5,368 bases of DNA from Dehalococcoidia bacterium (GTDB taxonomy: Bacteria; Chloroflexota; Dehalococcoidia; GIF9; UBA5629): positions 1 to 5,368 of the forward strand of contig QYPU01000109.1 in assembly GCA_007280145.1 (NCBI GenBank), read 5' to 3'. The position numbers and the translations under genes were made by a program. The stretch's first letter is position 1, and each line of letters starts with the position of its first letter. Positions 1 through 4,396 of the stretch are shown here, piece by piece. Below the pieces are notes generated by a model, which was not told the DNA's origin, did no database searches, and was given only the letters and a program-made list of their open reading frames with translations.

Positions 1-161
1 CTGATTCCCTGACAGGCAGCAATCTTGAAGCCTAAATCCCGGGTGGGTATTCGCACCCGTTCGGGGAGCTCCTGCTCTGATTCACACATTCTAACCGCCA
101 GGGGTATGCTCTGAGGCCGCACATAACTCGTTAGCGCCTCATTGGTCTGGTTTATATCCAT
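1..161 (-). CDS. DUF169 family protein, N-terminal part (runs off the window)
   Basis: An open frame starts at ATG 161 and reads leftward for 53 codons to the window edge, so only the N-terminus is present. Residues 15-53 carry a pattern I recognise from DUF169 proteins (COG2043): RPQSIPLAVRM, then ELPERVRIPTRDLGFKIAACQ, close to the family consensus of RPxxxPVAVK, an acidic stretch, ELPExxRxPxRDLG and a CQ pair. The family is widespread in anaerobic bacteria and archaea and its biochemical role is unknown; no signal peptide or membrane segment is visible in this part. The start is well fixed: AAGGAGG at 174-168 lies 6 bases upstream, and a good promoter lies just before it. The gene faces away from the rest of the window and probably belongs to the chromosomal backbone, not the accessory block. 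The family call is from memory of the consensus. Confidence 0.8.
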   Translation of the reverse strand, partial: MDINQTNEALTSYVRPQSIPLAVRMCESEQELPERVRIPTRDLGFKIAACQGI

Positions 162-189
162 GTTCTTCCTCCTTGTTTATTTTGCTAAA

Positions 190-217
190 AGTATAGCAGT
201 CCTGGTTCTCTGTTCAA
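190..217 (-). promoter_or_regulatory. Sigma-70-type promoter of the DUF169 gene
   Basis: On the minus strand, TTGAAC (217-212) is followed after 16 bases by TATACT (195-190), with a TG one base before it (extended -10). The predicted transcript would start near 183 and have a leader of about 20 bases containing the AAGGAGG ribosome-binding site (174-168). Box quality and the short distance to a strong RBS make this a confident prediction, though untested. Confidence 0.7.
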
Positions 218-374
218 GCGGTATTTCTCATTTCTTATCCGGCTGGGTGTGTATGGTATCGGTATAATAGCTCGCCTGTCAACCTGCTATAGATATAAAT
301 AATAAGGAATTGCCTGGACGCCCCTGGTTTTCACGACAATGGCATTTGTCATGGTTGAACCATTATCCCCGGGC

Positions 375-395
375 AATCATACCAGCTTGTATTCC
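375..395 (+). repeat. Direct repeat, copy 1
   Basis: AATCATACCAGCTTGTA (375-391) recurs exactly at 612-628. Counting the next four bases (TTCC here, CTCC in the other copy), 20 of 21 positions match. The copies lie in the same orientation 237 bp apart and flank the tandem 13-mers and REP-like palindrome. Confidence 0.7.
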
Positions 396-419
396 TCCTG
401 ACCTAGTTCAGATAGATAG

Positions 420-440
420 GTGATACTCACGCGGTATCAC
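420..440. repeat. Inverted repeat GTGATAC / GTATCAC
   Basis: GTGATAC (420-426) and GTATCAC (434-440) are perfectly complementary arms of 7 bp around a 7-base loop. No run of T follows on either strand, so it is not an intrinsic terminator. It could be a small operator or a chance hairpin. Confidence 0.4.
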
Positions 441-457
441 TATCAGCAAAATAACAA

Positions 458-496
458 ACATGTAGCGCAAACATGTAGCGCAAACATGTAGCGCAA
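458..496. repeat. Three perfect tandem copies of a 13-bp unit
   Basis: ACATGTAGCGCAA occurs three times head to tail at 458-470, 471-483 and 484-496 without a mismatch. Each unit contains the palindrome ACATGT. The last copy runs directly into the REP-like palindrome, sharing its GCAA, so the array looks like stuttered duplication of the left flank of that element. There are no spacers, so it is not a CRISPR array. Confidence 0.9.
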
Positions 497-510
497 GGCT
501 TTAGCCTTGC
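493..510. repeat. REP-like palindrome GCAAGGCTTTAGCCTTGC
   Basis: GCAAGGCT (493-500) and AGCCTTGC (503-510) are perfectly complementary around a central TT. Preceded by TGTAGC, the whole resembles intergenic palindromes that occur in many copies in some environmental bacterial genomes and are often mobilised by Y1 (REP-associated tyrosine) transposases. Only one copy is visible here, and no transposase lies in the window. The link to that element class is from memory. Confidence 0.6.
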
Positions 511-611
511 CATGGTGGATAACAATTGGTGCCACGCCCATCAACCGCCCAGGCAGCCTTAAAAGACTGCACTACATACGAAAACAGCCGATAGTCAGCA
601 AATGTGACACT

Positions 612-632
612 AATCATACCAGCTTGTACTCC
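612..632 (+). repeat. Direct repeat, copy 2
   Basis: Second copy of AATCATACCAGCTTGTA (612-628), followed by CTCC where copy 1 has TTCC. It ends about 60 bp before the GIY-YIG start codon and may lie in the promoter region of that gene. Confidence 0.7.
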
Positions 633-693
633 AACAACTATGACTTAAGAAGTGGTACAATAATCGGGGGCAGGTCAGTCACGGGCTAATGCA

Positions 694-1449
694 ATGAGTA
701 TACGGCATCAAAGTCGAAAGATACTACAGAGTAGATTTGATATTGTTTGGGAACGCCTGAATGATGCCGGTGAACAGCAGCTAGTAACGCCAAATGGTCA
801 CAGGTTTACTGCATTAGCTTCCCGGCGTAAAAGGACTAAAAAAGACCAGGACCCAAGATTTATTGAAGTTAAACAACATAGACAAGAGTTTGCTCGTATT
901 TACCCATGCTGTTGGGGACACACGACTAATTGCTATGGTGCACGAATAGGTGGCTATAGTGACGGGCTTGACGCGTGGGCTAAAGGCTTGATGATAAGTA
1001 AGGAGAGTCTGACTTTAAAACCTAACGGTGAGGTTGTTCGCATGCTCGGTAGGTTGCTCAACTCAGAGGAGTTAGACTATGACCAGGCTTGCATACATCT
1101 TCCAAAAGAGCCGGGAGTCTATCTAGTCTACGATAGAAAGCAAAAGAAACACATCTATGCCGGTAAAACCCTGGATATACAGAAAAGAATTCGGCAGCAT
1201 GCCCATCATCAAAATAAGCCAGTTCGATTTAGCAGTCAACCAATTCAGAAAGGGCTAATTGATAAAAACCGTTGTGCCGACTCAAGGGAAGCTCAAGAAT
1301 ACTTATCCATAAACTGCACTGTAAAGCACCTGGTTGTACCCGATGAAAAGCAAAGAAGGTACCGCTGGAAGAAGCGCTCGCTCTTAGAACATTACGCTAT
1401 TTGCGTTATTGAACCTGAATACAATATTTCTGGCGAATTCGAGCATTAG
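694..1449 (+). CDS. GIY-YIG nuclease-domain protein with Cys/His-bearing N-terminal region
   Basis: This 251-aa protein has a C-terminal GIY-YIG domain (about 137-246). The GIY motif is GVY (141-143) and the YIG motif is IYAG (154-157). KRIRQH places Arg165 and His169 where I-TevI has Arg27 and His31. LLEHYAI gives Glu232 for the metal-binding Glu75, and Asn244 matches the final conserved Asn90. All catalytic positions are therefore present and a metal-dependent DNA nuclease is likely. The first 130 residues are basic and include RIYPCCWGHTTNCYG (69-82), with Cys72, Cys73, His76 and Cys80 spaced like a small metal site; I cannot name this region. Such proteins include homing, restriction and repair nucleases, so the target is unknown. 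The ATG at 694 is the only reasonable start (an in-frame stop lies at 661-663), but its ribosome-binding site is weak. It stands alone upstream of the AbiE pair, and the order suggests a defence or mobile-DNA role. Confidence 0.8.
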   Translation: MSIRHQSRKILQSRFDIVWERLNDAGEQQLVTPNGHRFTALASRRKRTKKDQDPRFIEVKQHRQEFARIYPCCWGHTTNCYGARIGGYSDGLDAWAKGLMISKESLTLKPNGEVVRMLGRLLNSEELDYDQACIHLPKEPGVYLVYDRKQKKHIYAGKTLDIQKRIRQHAHHQNKPVRFSSQPIQKGLIDKNRCADSREAQEYLSINCTVKHLVVPDEKQRRYRWKKRSLLEHYAICVIEPEYNISGEFEH

Positions 1450-1652
1450 CCAAGCCAACACTCCAATGAGCTTGTTGCGAAACTCTGAATATAGAAATGT
1501 GATAAGGCAGCCAAATTACGTTCTTCTCTGGTCCTTAAACCATTTGCAGAACTCCCCCAACGACGAGTGAAGAACCTGTTCCAGTTCGATCTTGCCTACA
1601 GGTTGTATATGCTTTATCATGAGTCCATTAGACTATATCAAGGGATTGAATT
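1450..1652. other. Spacer between the GIY-YIG gene and the toxin gene
   Basis: No clear terminator follows the GIY-YIG stop codon. On the minus strand a 34-codon frame (1620-1516, MIKHIQPVG..., ending FKDQRRT) is protein-like, with a mixed, partly amphipathic composition. It has no convincing ribosome-binding site and I recognise no family, so it could be a remnant or chance. The right end carries the promoter and RBS of the toxin gene. Confidence 0.45.
1592..1620 (+). promoter_or_regulatory. Probable promoter of the AbiEii-like toxin gene
   Basis: TTGCCT (1592-1597) and TATCAT (1615-1620) are separated by 17 bases. The -35 box is moderate and the -10 box matches TATAAT at five of six positions. 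A transcript would start near 1627, about 25 bases before the toxin ATG, with AAGGGA (1640-1645) as ribosome-binding site 7 bases from the start. This gives the toxin its own promoter, independent of the antitoxin gene. Confidence 0.5.
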
Positions 1653-2522
1653 ATGGATTTGAGCTTATTAGAGAAAATCAAGAGACTGGCGGTTATTTCT
1701 ATTGTTTCTAACGATGAATTAATGGAACAACTTGTTTTAAAGGGAGGAAATGCCATTGATCTGGTTTATCAAGTTTCTGGCAGAGCTTCTATTGATCTTG
1801 ATTTTTCGATGGAGGGTGAATTTCGTAAAGATCAGTTAGAAAACCTGAGAACAAAGGTCGAAGCCAGTATGATAGAAATATTTCAGGAACAGGGAATGGC
1901 TGTTTTCGACGTTCGGCTTACAGAAAGGCCAGCAACTATAAGTAATGAGTTTGCAGATTTTTGGGGTGGATACAGAATAGAGTTTAAGGTTATTCCTTAT
2001 AATGTGTATAGCAATAATGTGGATAACATTGACTCCTTAAGAAGAAATGCAACTATTGTCGGCCCAAAAAATAAAAGGACTTACGAAATTGAAATTAGCA
2101 AGTTTGAATATTGTTTAGGGAAGATATCAAAAGAAATAGATGGTTATACAGTCTATGTTTATACTACTGAAATGCTTGTCCTTGAAAAGATAAGATCCAT
2201 TTGTCAACAAGTTCCTGAATACAAGGATATAGTAAAAACCCATAACCCTGTTGCGAGAGCACGAGATTTCTTTGATATCTATATTCTAATGGAAAATTTC
2301 CCTGTGGATTTAAATGAAGAAAGAATAAAAAATCTAATGGAAGCCATATTTGCAGCGAAGAAAGTGCCTCTTAGCTATGTCAACAAAGTTAGTGACCAAA
2401 GAGAATTTCACCGGGCAGACTTCAATTCTGTGGAAGACACCGTAAAAAGCGGGGTTGAGCTTAGAGGATTTGACTTCTATTTCGATTATGTTATGGACAT
2501 ATTGCAATCGACCAAGCTCTAA
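1653..2522 (+). CDS. abiEii: AbiEii-like nucleotidyltransferase toxin (type IV toxin-antitoxin)
   Basis: The 289-aa product matches the AbiEii/AbiGii nucleotidyltransferase family (DUF1814 type). Residues 28-50 carry the hallmark LKGG (28-32), then RASIDLDF (44-51), where Asp48 and Asp50 would be the metal-binding pair. Later family marks are the MLVLEKIRSI helix (174-183, Lys179) and RARDFFDIYIL (202-212) with Asp205 and Asp208. In the known AbiE systems this enzyme binds a nucleotide and arrests growth, giving abortive infection by phage and stabilising mobile DNA; the MenT branch blocks tRNA acceptor ends. Which substrate applies here is unknown. The protein is soluble, with no signal peptide. 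AAGGGA at 1640-1645 supports the ATG. The gene is AT-rich compared with the flanks. Oddly, it converges on the antitoxin gene, the two overlapping by four bases, whereas AbiEi normally sits upstream in one operon. Confidence 0.88.
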   Translation: MDLSLLEKIKRLAVISIVSNDELMEQLVLKGGNAIDLVYQVSGRASIDLDFSMEGEFRKDQLENLRTKVEASMIEIFQEQGMAVFDVRLTERPATISNEFADFWGGYRIEFKVIPYNVYSNNVDNIDSLRRNATIVGPKNKRTYEIEISKFEYCLGKISKEIDGYTVYVYTTEMLVLEKIRSICQQVPEYKDIVKTHNPVARARDFFDIYILMENFPVDLNEERIKNLMEAIFAAKKVPLSYVNKVSDQREFHRADFNSVEDTVKSGVELRGFDFYFDYVMDILQSTKL

Positions 2523-3394
2523 AACCCCTTTGGGTAATATAATCTCCATTCTTTAGAGTATTGAGCCTCTTTCATCTGGTGGGTAATATAAAAGTCAAAC
2601 TTAAAGTCAAACTTTTTGAGTAATCTTATTTGCGTTTCTCTGTAGACTCCAGCTCTCTCGAGGTAAAACCCTATTGCCTGATGGTAAGGATATATATAGT
2701 TTAACTTTTTTAGCATTGCTGATAGCTTATTAATTGAAACGTTCCCCGCGGCCTTCTTATATGCACTAAGGACCTGGTAAATTCCGCCTGAATATGAAGG
2801 CCGCACTACTATGTCAATCAAGGTTCTCTCAATGCTCGTGAGCATTATCTTGTCACCTTCTGGAGTTGTTATTTCGGTAACCCCTGTCCTGTTTGCAAAC
2901 CTTCCATTCAAGAGGCATATTTTATAATCCCCAAATGCAGTGATATTACTTGATGTTCTCTGACGGTTGGAGAACGCTCTATCAATCCTATCTTGTGATA
3001 GTCCAGCATTGCTCACTTTCTTCTTACTTTGCTCGTAGTTAACATATATGGTTTTAGGAATTTGATCTGTTAGATTATGCCAGAATAAAGATGTAAAGTG
3101 TGTAAAATAAGAGTCTTTCTTTAAGTCCAGGGCCAAACTAAAGACGGATGTACTACCCCAAGCAAATCTTAAGATTTTTTCACTGGGAAAACTGAATTCG
3201 TGCCTGTTCAACTTTGTATAATCTGCTAGTAAACCAATGAAGGCATTTGTCGTTAAACTCCCCGGTAAACGCCAGAAATCTCTGTTATCATTAAGGATTT
3301 TTGAAATATCCGTATAGGAAAATATGTTTTTATCGCATTTCTCGAAAAAAGCAACTATGTCCTTTTTTGCTATTTGGAAACGTGTTTGTCTCAT
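2519..3394 (-). CDS. abiEi: AbiEi-like antitoxin / autorepressor
   Basis: This 291-aa protein fits the AbiEi antitoxin family. The N-terminus (about 5-75) has the helical make-up of a winged helix (KKDIVAFFEK, then YTDISKILNDN). The middle (about 95-120) contains YFTHFTSLFWHNLTDQIP, the family's Y-S-H-x-S-A-L-x-x-x-G-L-T-x-Q-I-P region in divergent form. MLTSIERTLIDIVVRPSYSGG (184-204) is the typical (T/S)-x-E-R-T-L-x-D stretch. Known AbiEi proteins neutralise AbiEii without tight complex formation and repress their own operon by binding inverted repeats, which suits the palindromes upstream. Here the gene runs towards the toxin gene and their stop codons overlap (TAG 2521-2519, TAA 2520-2522), so co-transcription is impossible and the two messages have complementary 3' ends. 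The promoter is a perfect consensus, but no Shine-Dalgarno precedes ATG 3394. Later ATGs would cut into the DNA-binding domain, so I keep this start. Confidence 0.82.
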   Translation of the reverse strand: MRQTRFQIAKKDIVAFFEKCDKNIFSYTDISKILNDNRDFWRLPGSLTTNAFIGLLADYTKLNRHEFSFPSEKILRFAWGSTSVFSLALDLKKDSYFTHFTSLFWHNLTDQIPKTIYVNYEQSKKKVSNAGLSQDRIDRAFSNRQRTSSNITAFGDYKICLLNGRFANRTGVTEITTPEGDKIMLTSIERTLIDIVVRPSYSGGIYQVLSAYKKAAGNVSINKLSAMLKKLNYIYPYHQAIGFYLERAGVYRETQIRLLKKFDFKFDFYITHQMKEAQYSKEWRLYYPKGF

Positions 3395-3402
3395 ATCTTA
3401 AC

Positions 3403-3432
3403 GTTATAATCTGTATATATACAGATTATAAC
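3403..3432. promoter_or_regulatory. 30-bp perfect palindrome A, likely operator of the antitoxin gene
   Basis: The arm GTTATAATCTGTATA (3403-3417) is exactly complementary to 3418-3432, with no loop. The centre is CTGTATATATACAG. The palindrome covers the -10 box (3430-3425) and predicted start of the antitoxin transcript and ends 8 bases before its ATG. A dimeric repressor bound here would block transcription directly. AbiEi itself is the first candidate, the small helix-turn-helix protein encoded at 3796-3999 the second. Confidence 0.8.
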
Positions 3433-3453
3433 ACACTAGTTTCTAGTTGTCAA
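3425..3453 (-). promoter_or_regulatory. Perfect consensus promoter of the antitoxin gene
   Basis: On the minus strand TTGACA (3453-3448) and TATAAT (3430-3425) match the sigma-70 consensus at all twelve positions, with the ideal 17-base spacer and a TG one base before the -10 box. The transcript would begin near 3418 and have a 24-base leader. So strong a promoter in front of a repressor gene implies tight control, and operators overlap both the spacer and the -10 box. Confidence 0.85.
3435..3447. promoter_or_regulatory. 13-bp inverted repeat in the antitoxin promoter spacer
   Basis: ACTAG-TTT-CTAGT is a perfect 5+3+5 inverted repeat that fills the promoter spacer from the base next to the -35 box. 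Its sequence differs from the TATA-centred palindromes, so it may bind a different protein or be incidental. Confidence 0.5.
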
Positions 3454-3527
3454 CCAAACTCATTCATACATCATTCGCGATTAAATTGCCCTATAATTCA
3501 GCTACTTAAATGAATTGTATTAATGGT

Positions 3528-3557
3528 ATATAATATGGTATATATACCATATTATAT
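3528..3557. repeat. 30-bp perfect palindrome B
   Basis: The arm ATATAATATGGTATA (3528-3542) is exactly complementary to 3543-3557 with no loop; the centre is TGGTATATATACCA. Weaker complementarity continues outward after one mismatch. It shares GTATATATAC with palindromes A and D. It lies about 130 bp upstream of the antitoxin start. No T-run follows on either strand, so it is not a standard terminator. Confidence 0.85.
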
Positions 3558-3569
3558 CCTATATCTTTC

Positions 3570-3583
3570 AACGTATATACGTT
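3570..3583. repeat. 14-bp perfect palindrome C
   Basis: AACGTATATACGTT is perfectly self-complementary. It is the shortest member of the set and has the core GTATATAC. Its centre (between 3576 and 3577) is exactly 34 bp from the centre of palindrome B and 34 bp from that of D, which argues that it belongs to the same array. Confidence 0.7.
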
Positions 3584-3588
3584 CGCTT

Positions 3589-3616
3589 TTGTCCATTCTC
3601 TATAAGTATATATACT
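3589..3616 (+). promoter_or_regulatory. Weak plus-strand promoter candidate in palindrome D
   Basis: TTGTCC (3589-3594) and TATACT (3611-3616) are separated by 16 bases, the -10 box lying in the right half of palindrome D. A transcript would start near 3623 and run antisense to the HNH remnant and the excisionase-like gene. Only very short frames follow (for example ATG 3642 with seven codons), so no protein product is evident. The -35 box is poor and AT-rich palindromes give -10-like matches by chance. Confidence 0.22.
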
Positions 3617-3629
3617 TATAGAGAATGGA
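3592..3629. repeat. 38-bp perfect palindrome D
   Basis: The 19-bp arm (3592-3610, beginning TCCATTCTC and ending AAGTATA) is exactly complementary to 3611-3629 with no loop and no mismatch. The centre is AAGTATATATACTT. This is the longest member of the set and could form a cruciform or a very stable RNA hairpin. No T-run follows. Uninterrupted palindromes of this size are far rarer than chance expectation, even in AT-rich DNA, and imply maintained function or recent origin. Confidence 0.9.
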
Positions 3630-3671
3630 GTGATTAACCACATGATAAGAACCACCTCAATTTAGTAATAA

Positions 3672-3794
3672 TTACCAGAAGCGTAGTATCTTCCTAAAAC
3701 CTTCAATGTCTTCTGGTTTCTCAAAGCGGTGTATTATACTATAACAATTGGAACAAAGAACTCCAAAGTCGCATCGCGGGTCTAGCTCAACCAC
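3672..3794 (-). pseudogene. HNH nuclease C-terminal remnant
   Basis: A 40-codon minus-strand frame (GTG 3794 to TAA 3672) encodes VVELDPRCDFGVLCSNC, then YSIIHRFEKPEDIEGFRK and LRFW. This closely resembles the end of McrA-like HNH nucleases (DPxxDLxxLCxNCHxMIHR, then a helix beginning near PEDIEG). It keeps the CxxC pair (Cys14, Cys17) and the Asn and His of that stretch (Asn16, His22). The usual His after NC is Tyr18, and the whole first half with the catalytic His-His is missing. An in-frame TGA lies 17 codons upstream of the GTG, inside the helix-turn-helix gene, so no longer protein can be made. The GTG follows that gene's stop by one base (TAA-A-GTG), so a coupled 40-aa product is conceivable, but it could not be an active HNH nuclease. 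A decayed gene is the simplest reading. Confidence 0.55.
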
Positions 3795-3795
3795 T

Positions 3796-3999
3796 TTACT
3801 CTTCAGTGCGGAGTTGCTGTTTTCGCTTTCTGTGCCGTGTTTTGATCATTTCAACCTCCCACTTAGGAACAAGAACTTCTCTACCAACACGCTGTATGTC
3901 AAACTTACCTGTCTTTATCCATCTCCATATAGTGATGCGGTTGACGTTTAGCTGTTTCGCTGCTTGGTTTTCTGTATGGAAAAAATCAGCGATTTGCAT
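3796..3999 (-). CDS. Excisionase-type helix-turn-helix protein
   Basis: The 67-aa product is a compact winged-helix/MerR-like DNA-binding protein of the excisionase (HTH_17) type. It shows FFHTENQAAKQLNVNRITIWRW (6-27), where AAKQLNVNRITIWRWI is the helix-turn-helix, followed by the wing KTGKFDIQRVGREVLVPKWEVEMI (29-52); family members typically read ...TVxRWIxxGKLxAxRVGRxxxIPxxxLE. The tail is very basic (KTRHRKRKQQ). Such proteins bend DNA for phage or element excision, or act as small regulators; no integrase is present in the window, so a regulatory role is as likely. The start is supported by AGGAG (4011-4007) 7 bases upstream. The stop codon lies one base before the GTG of the HNH remnant, and on the other side a possible small gene diverges 35 bp away. 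It is a candidate binder of the nearby palindromes. Confidence 0.8.
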   Translation of the reverse strand: MQIADFFHTENQAAKQLNVNRITIWRWIKTGKFDIQRVGREVLVPKWEVEMIKTRHRKRKQQLRTEE

Positions 4000-4034
4000 A
4001 AGAAAACTCCTGAAAGTAAAGGAAAAAGAGGCAC

Positions 4035-4205
4035 ATGAGATCTGTTATGCATCATCTCCTCTTCAATCTAGACAGCGACATTAAATACAATAACGAGTCA
4101 TCAATAATTGGCTGGTTGAACTACTTGAAAAGCGTTGATGAGGCGTCTTATAAACAGATGTGCAACTATTTTAATCGCCTGAGGCAAAAATTGGGTACTA
4201 CCTAA
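4035..4205 (+). CDS. Possible 56-aa protein divergent from the excisionase-like gene
   Basis: The frame from ATG 4035 encodes MRSVMHHLLF, then a soluble, mostly helical protein with SSIIGWLNYLKSVDEASYK (22-40) and a basic end (NRLRQKLGTT). Its balanced composition and alternating hydrophobic pattern look like a real small protein, but I recognise no family. Upstream purine runs (AAAGGA 4018-4023, AGAGG 4027-4031) could act as a ribosome-binding site, though the spacing is poor for both. A second ATG at 4047 is an alternative start. It lies head to head with the helix-turn-helix gene with only 35 bp between start codons, a typical layout for a regulator and its target. No clear promoter was found. 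It could also be the tail of a decayed gene. Confidence 0.42.
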   Translation: MRSVMHHLLFNLDSDIKYNNESSIIGWLNYLKSVDEASYKQMCNYFNRLRQKLGTT

Positions 4206-4396
4206 TGTCTATCTGGTATTCATGCAGCCCACCGCCTGGCAATACCTGTTAGCCAGCATTAACGCAGTATGCCCTCCAGCTACTGACTCTATTATATCGG
4301 TAGCTCTAATTCAGGAAGTGATATAATTCCTAATCGTACTTCTATTCAACTATTCGACCGGCGTAATCTCGCAAGCTGCTCAAGCATAAGAGGGTC
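4206..4396. other. Interval without a convincing gene
   Basis: No gene or strong structure is visible. On the minus strand two adjoining frames look faintly protein-like: one around 4393-4300 reading DPLMLEQLARLRR and, after a stop, IEVRLGIISLPELELPI; another at about 4310-4210 ending ANRYCQAVGCMNTR. Each is broken by stops and lacks a start signal, so together they may be the worn end of an old gene. I cannot name a family, and chance is a fair alternative. Confidence 0.4.

Larger units (their letters stand above)
218..693. other. Gene-free interval rich in repeats
   Basis: No convincing coding frame is present between the DUF169 promoter and the GIY-YIG gene. The interval holds two copies of a 17-bp direct repeat, small inverted repeats (ATGGTT-G-AACCAT at 351-363 and GTGATAC-7-GTATCAC at 420-440), three tandem 13-mers and a REP-like palindrome. 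An open frame at 507-689 would have to start with a TTG inside the palindrome, has no ribosome-binding site and looks like chance. The content resembles intergenic DNA seeded by small repetitive elements at the edge of an accessory block. Confidence 0.6.

Noticed and set aside
458..496. Tandem 13-mers as a CRISPR array
   Set aside because: Units are contiguous, with no spacers, and too short for CRISPR repeats.
507..689. Plus-strand open frame of 60 codons
   Set aside because: It starts with TTG inside the REP-like palindrome, has no ribosome-binding site, and its composition is unlike a protein.
1516..1620. Minus-strand 34-codon frame with protein-like composition
   Set aside because: No clear ribosome-binding site or family resemblance, and it overlaps the toxin promoter; described only in the spacer entry.
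2334..2549. Minus-strand 71-codon open frame
   Set aside because: Shadow of the toxin gene, whose coding signal and motifs are clear.
3301..3513. Plus-strand 70-codon open frame
   Set aside because: Overlaps the start of the antitoxin gene, its promoter and palindrome A; no signals of its own.
3528..3629. Palindromes B and D as intrinsic terminators
   Set aside because: Stems are A-T dominated in the centre and no T-run follows on either strand.
3631..3665. Tiny leader-peptide frame after palindrome D (GTG 3631 or ATG 3642 to TAG 3665)
   Set aside because: Only 7-11 codons, no downstream plus-strand gene to regulate, and the upstream promoter is weak.
3748..4084. Two plus-strand open frames (3748-3951 and 3806-4084)
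   Set aside because: Both are antisense shadows of the helix-turn-helix gene, which has a family match and a good ribosome-binding site.
4206..4396. Decayed gene reading on the minus strand
   Set aside because: Protein-like fragments exist but are short, in different frames and without family recognition; not strong enough for a pseudogene entry.
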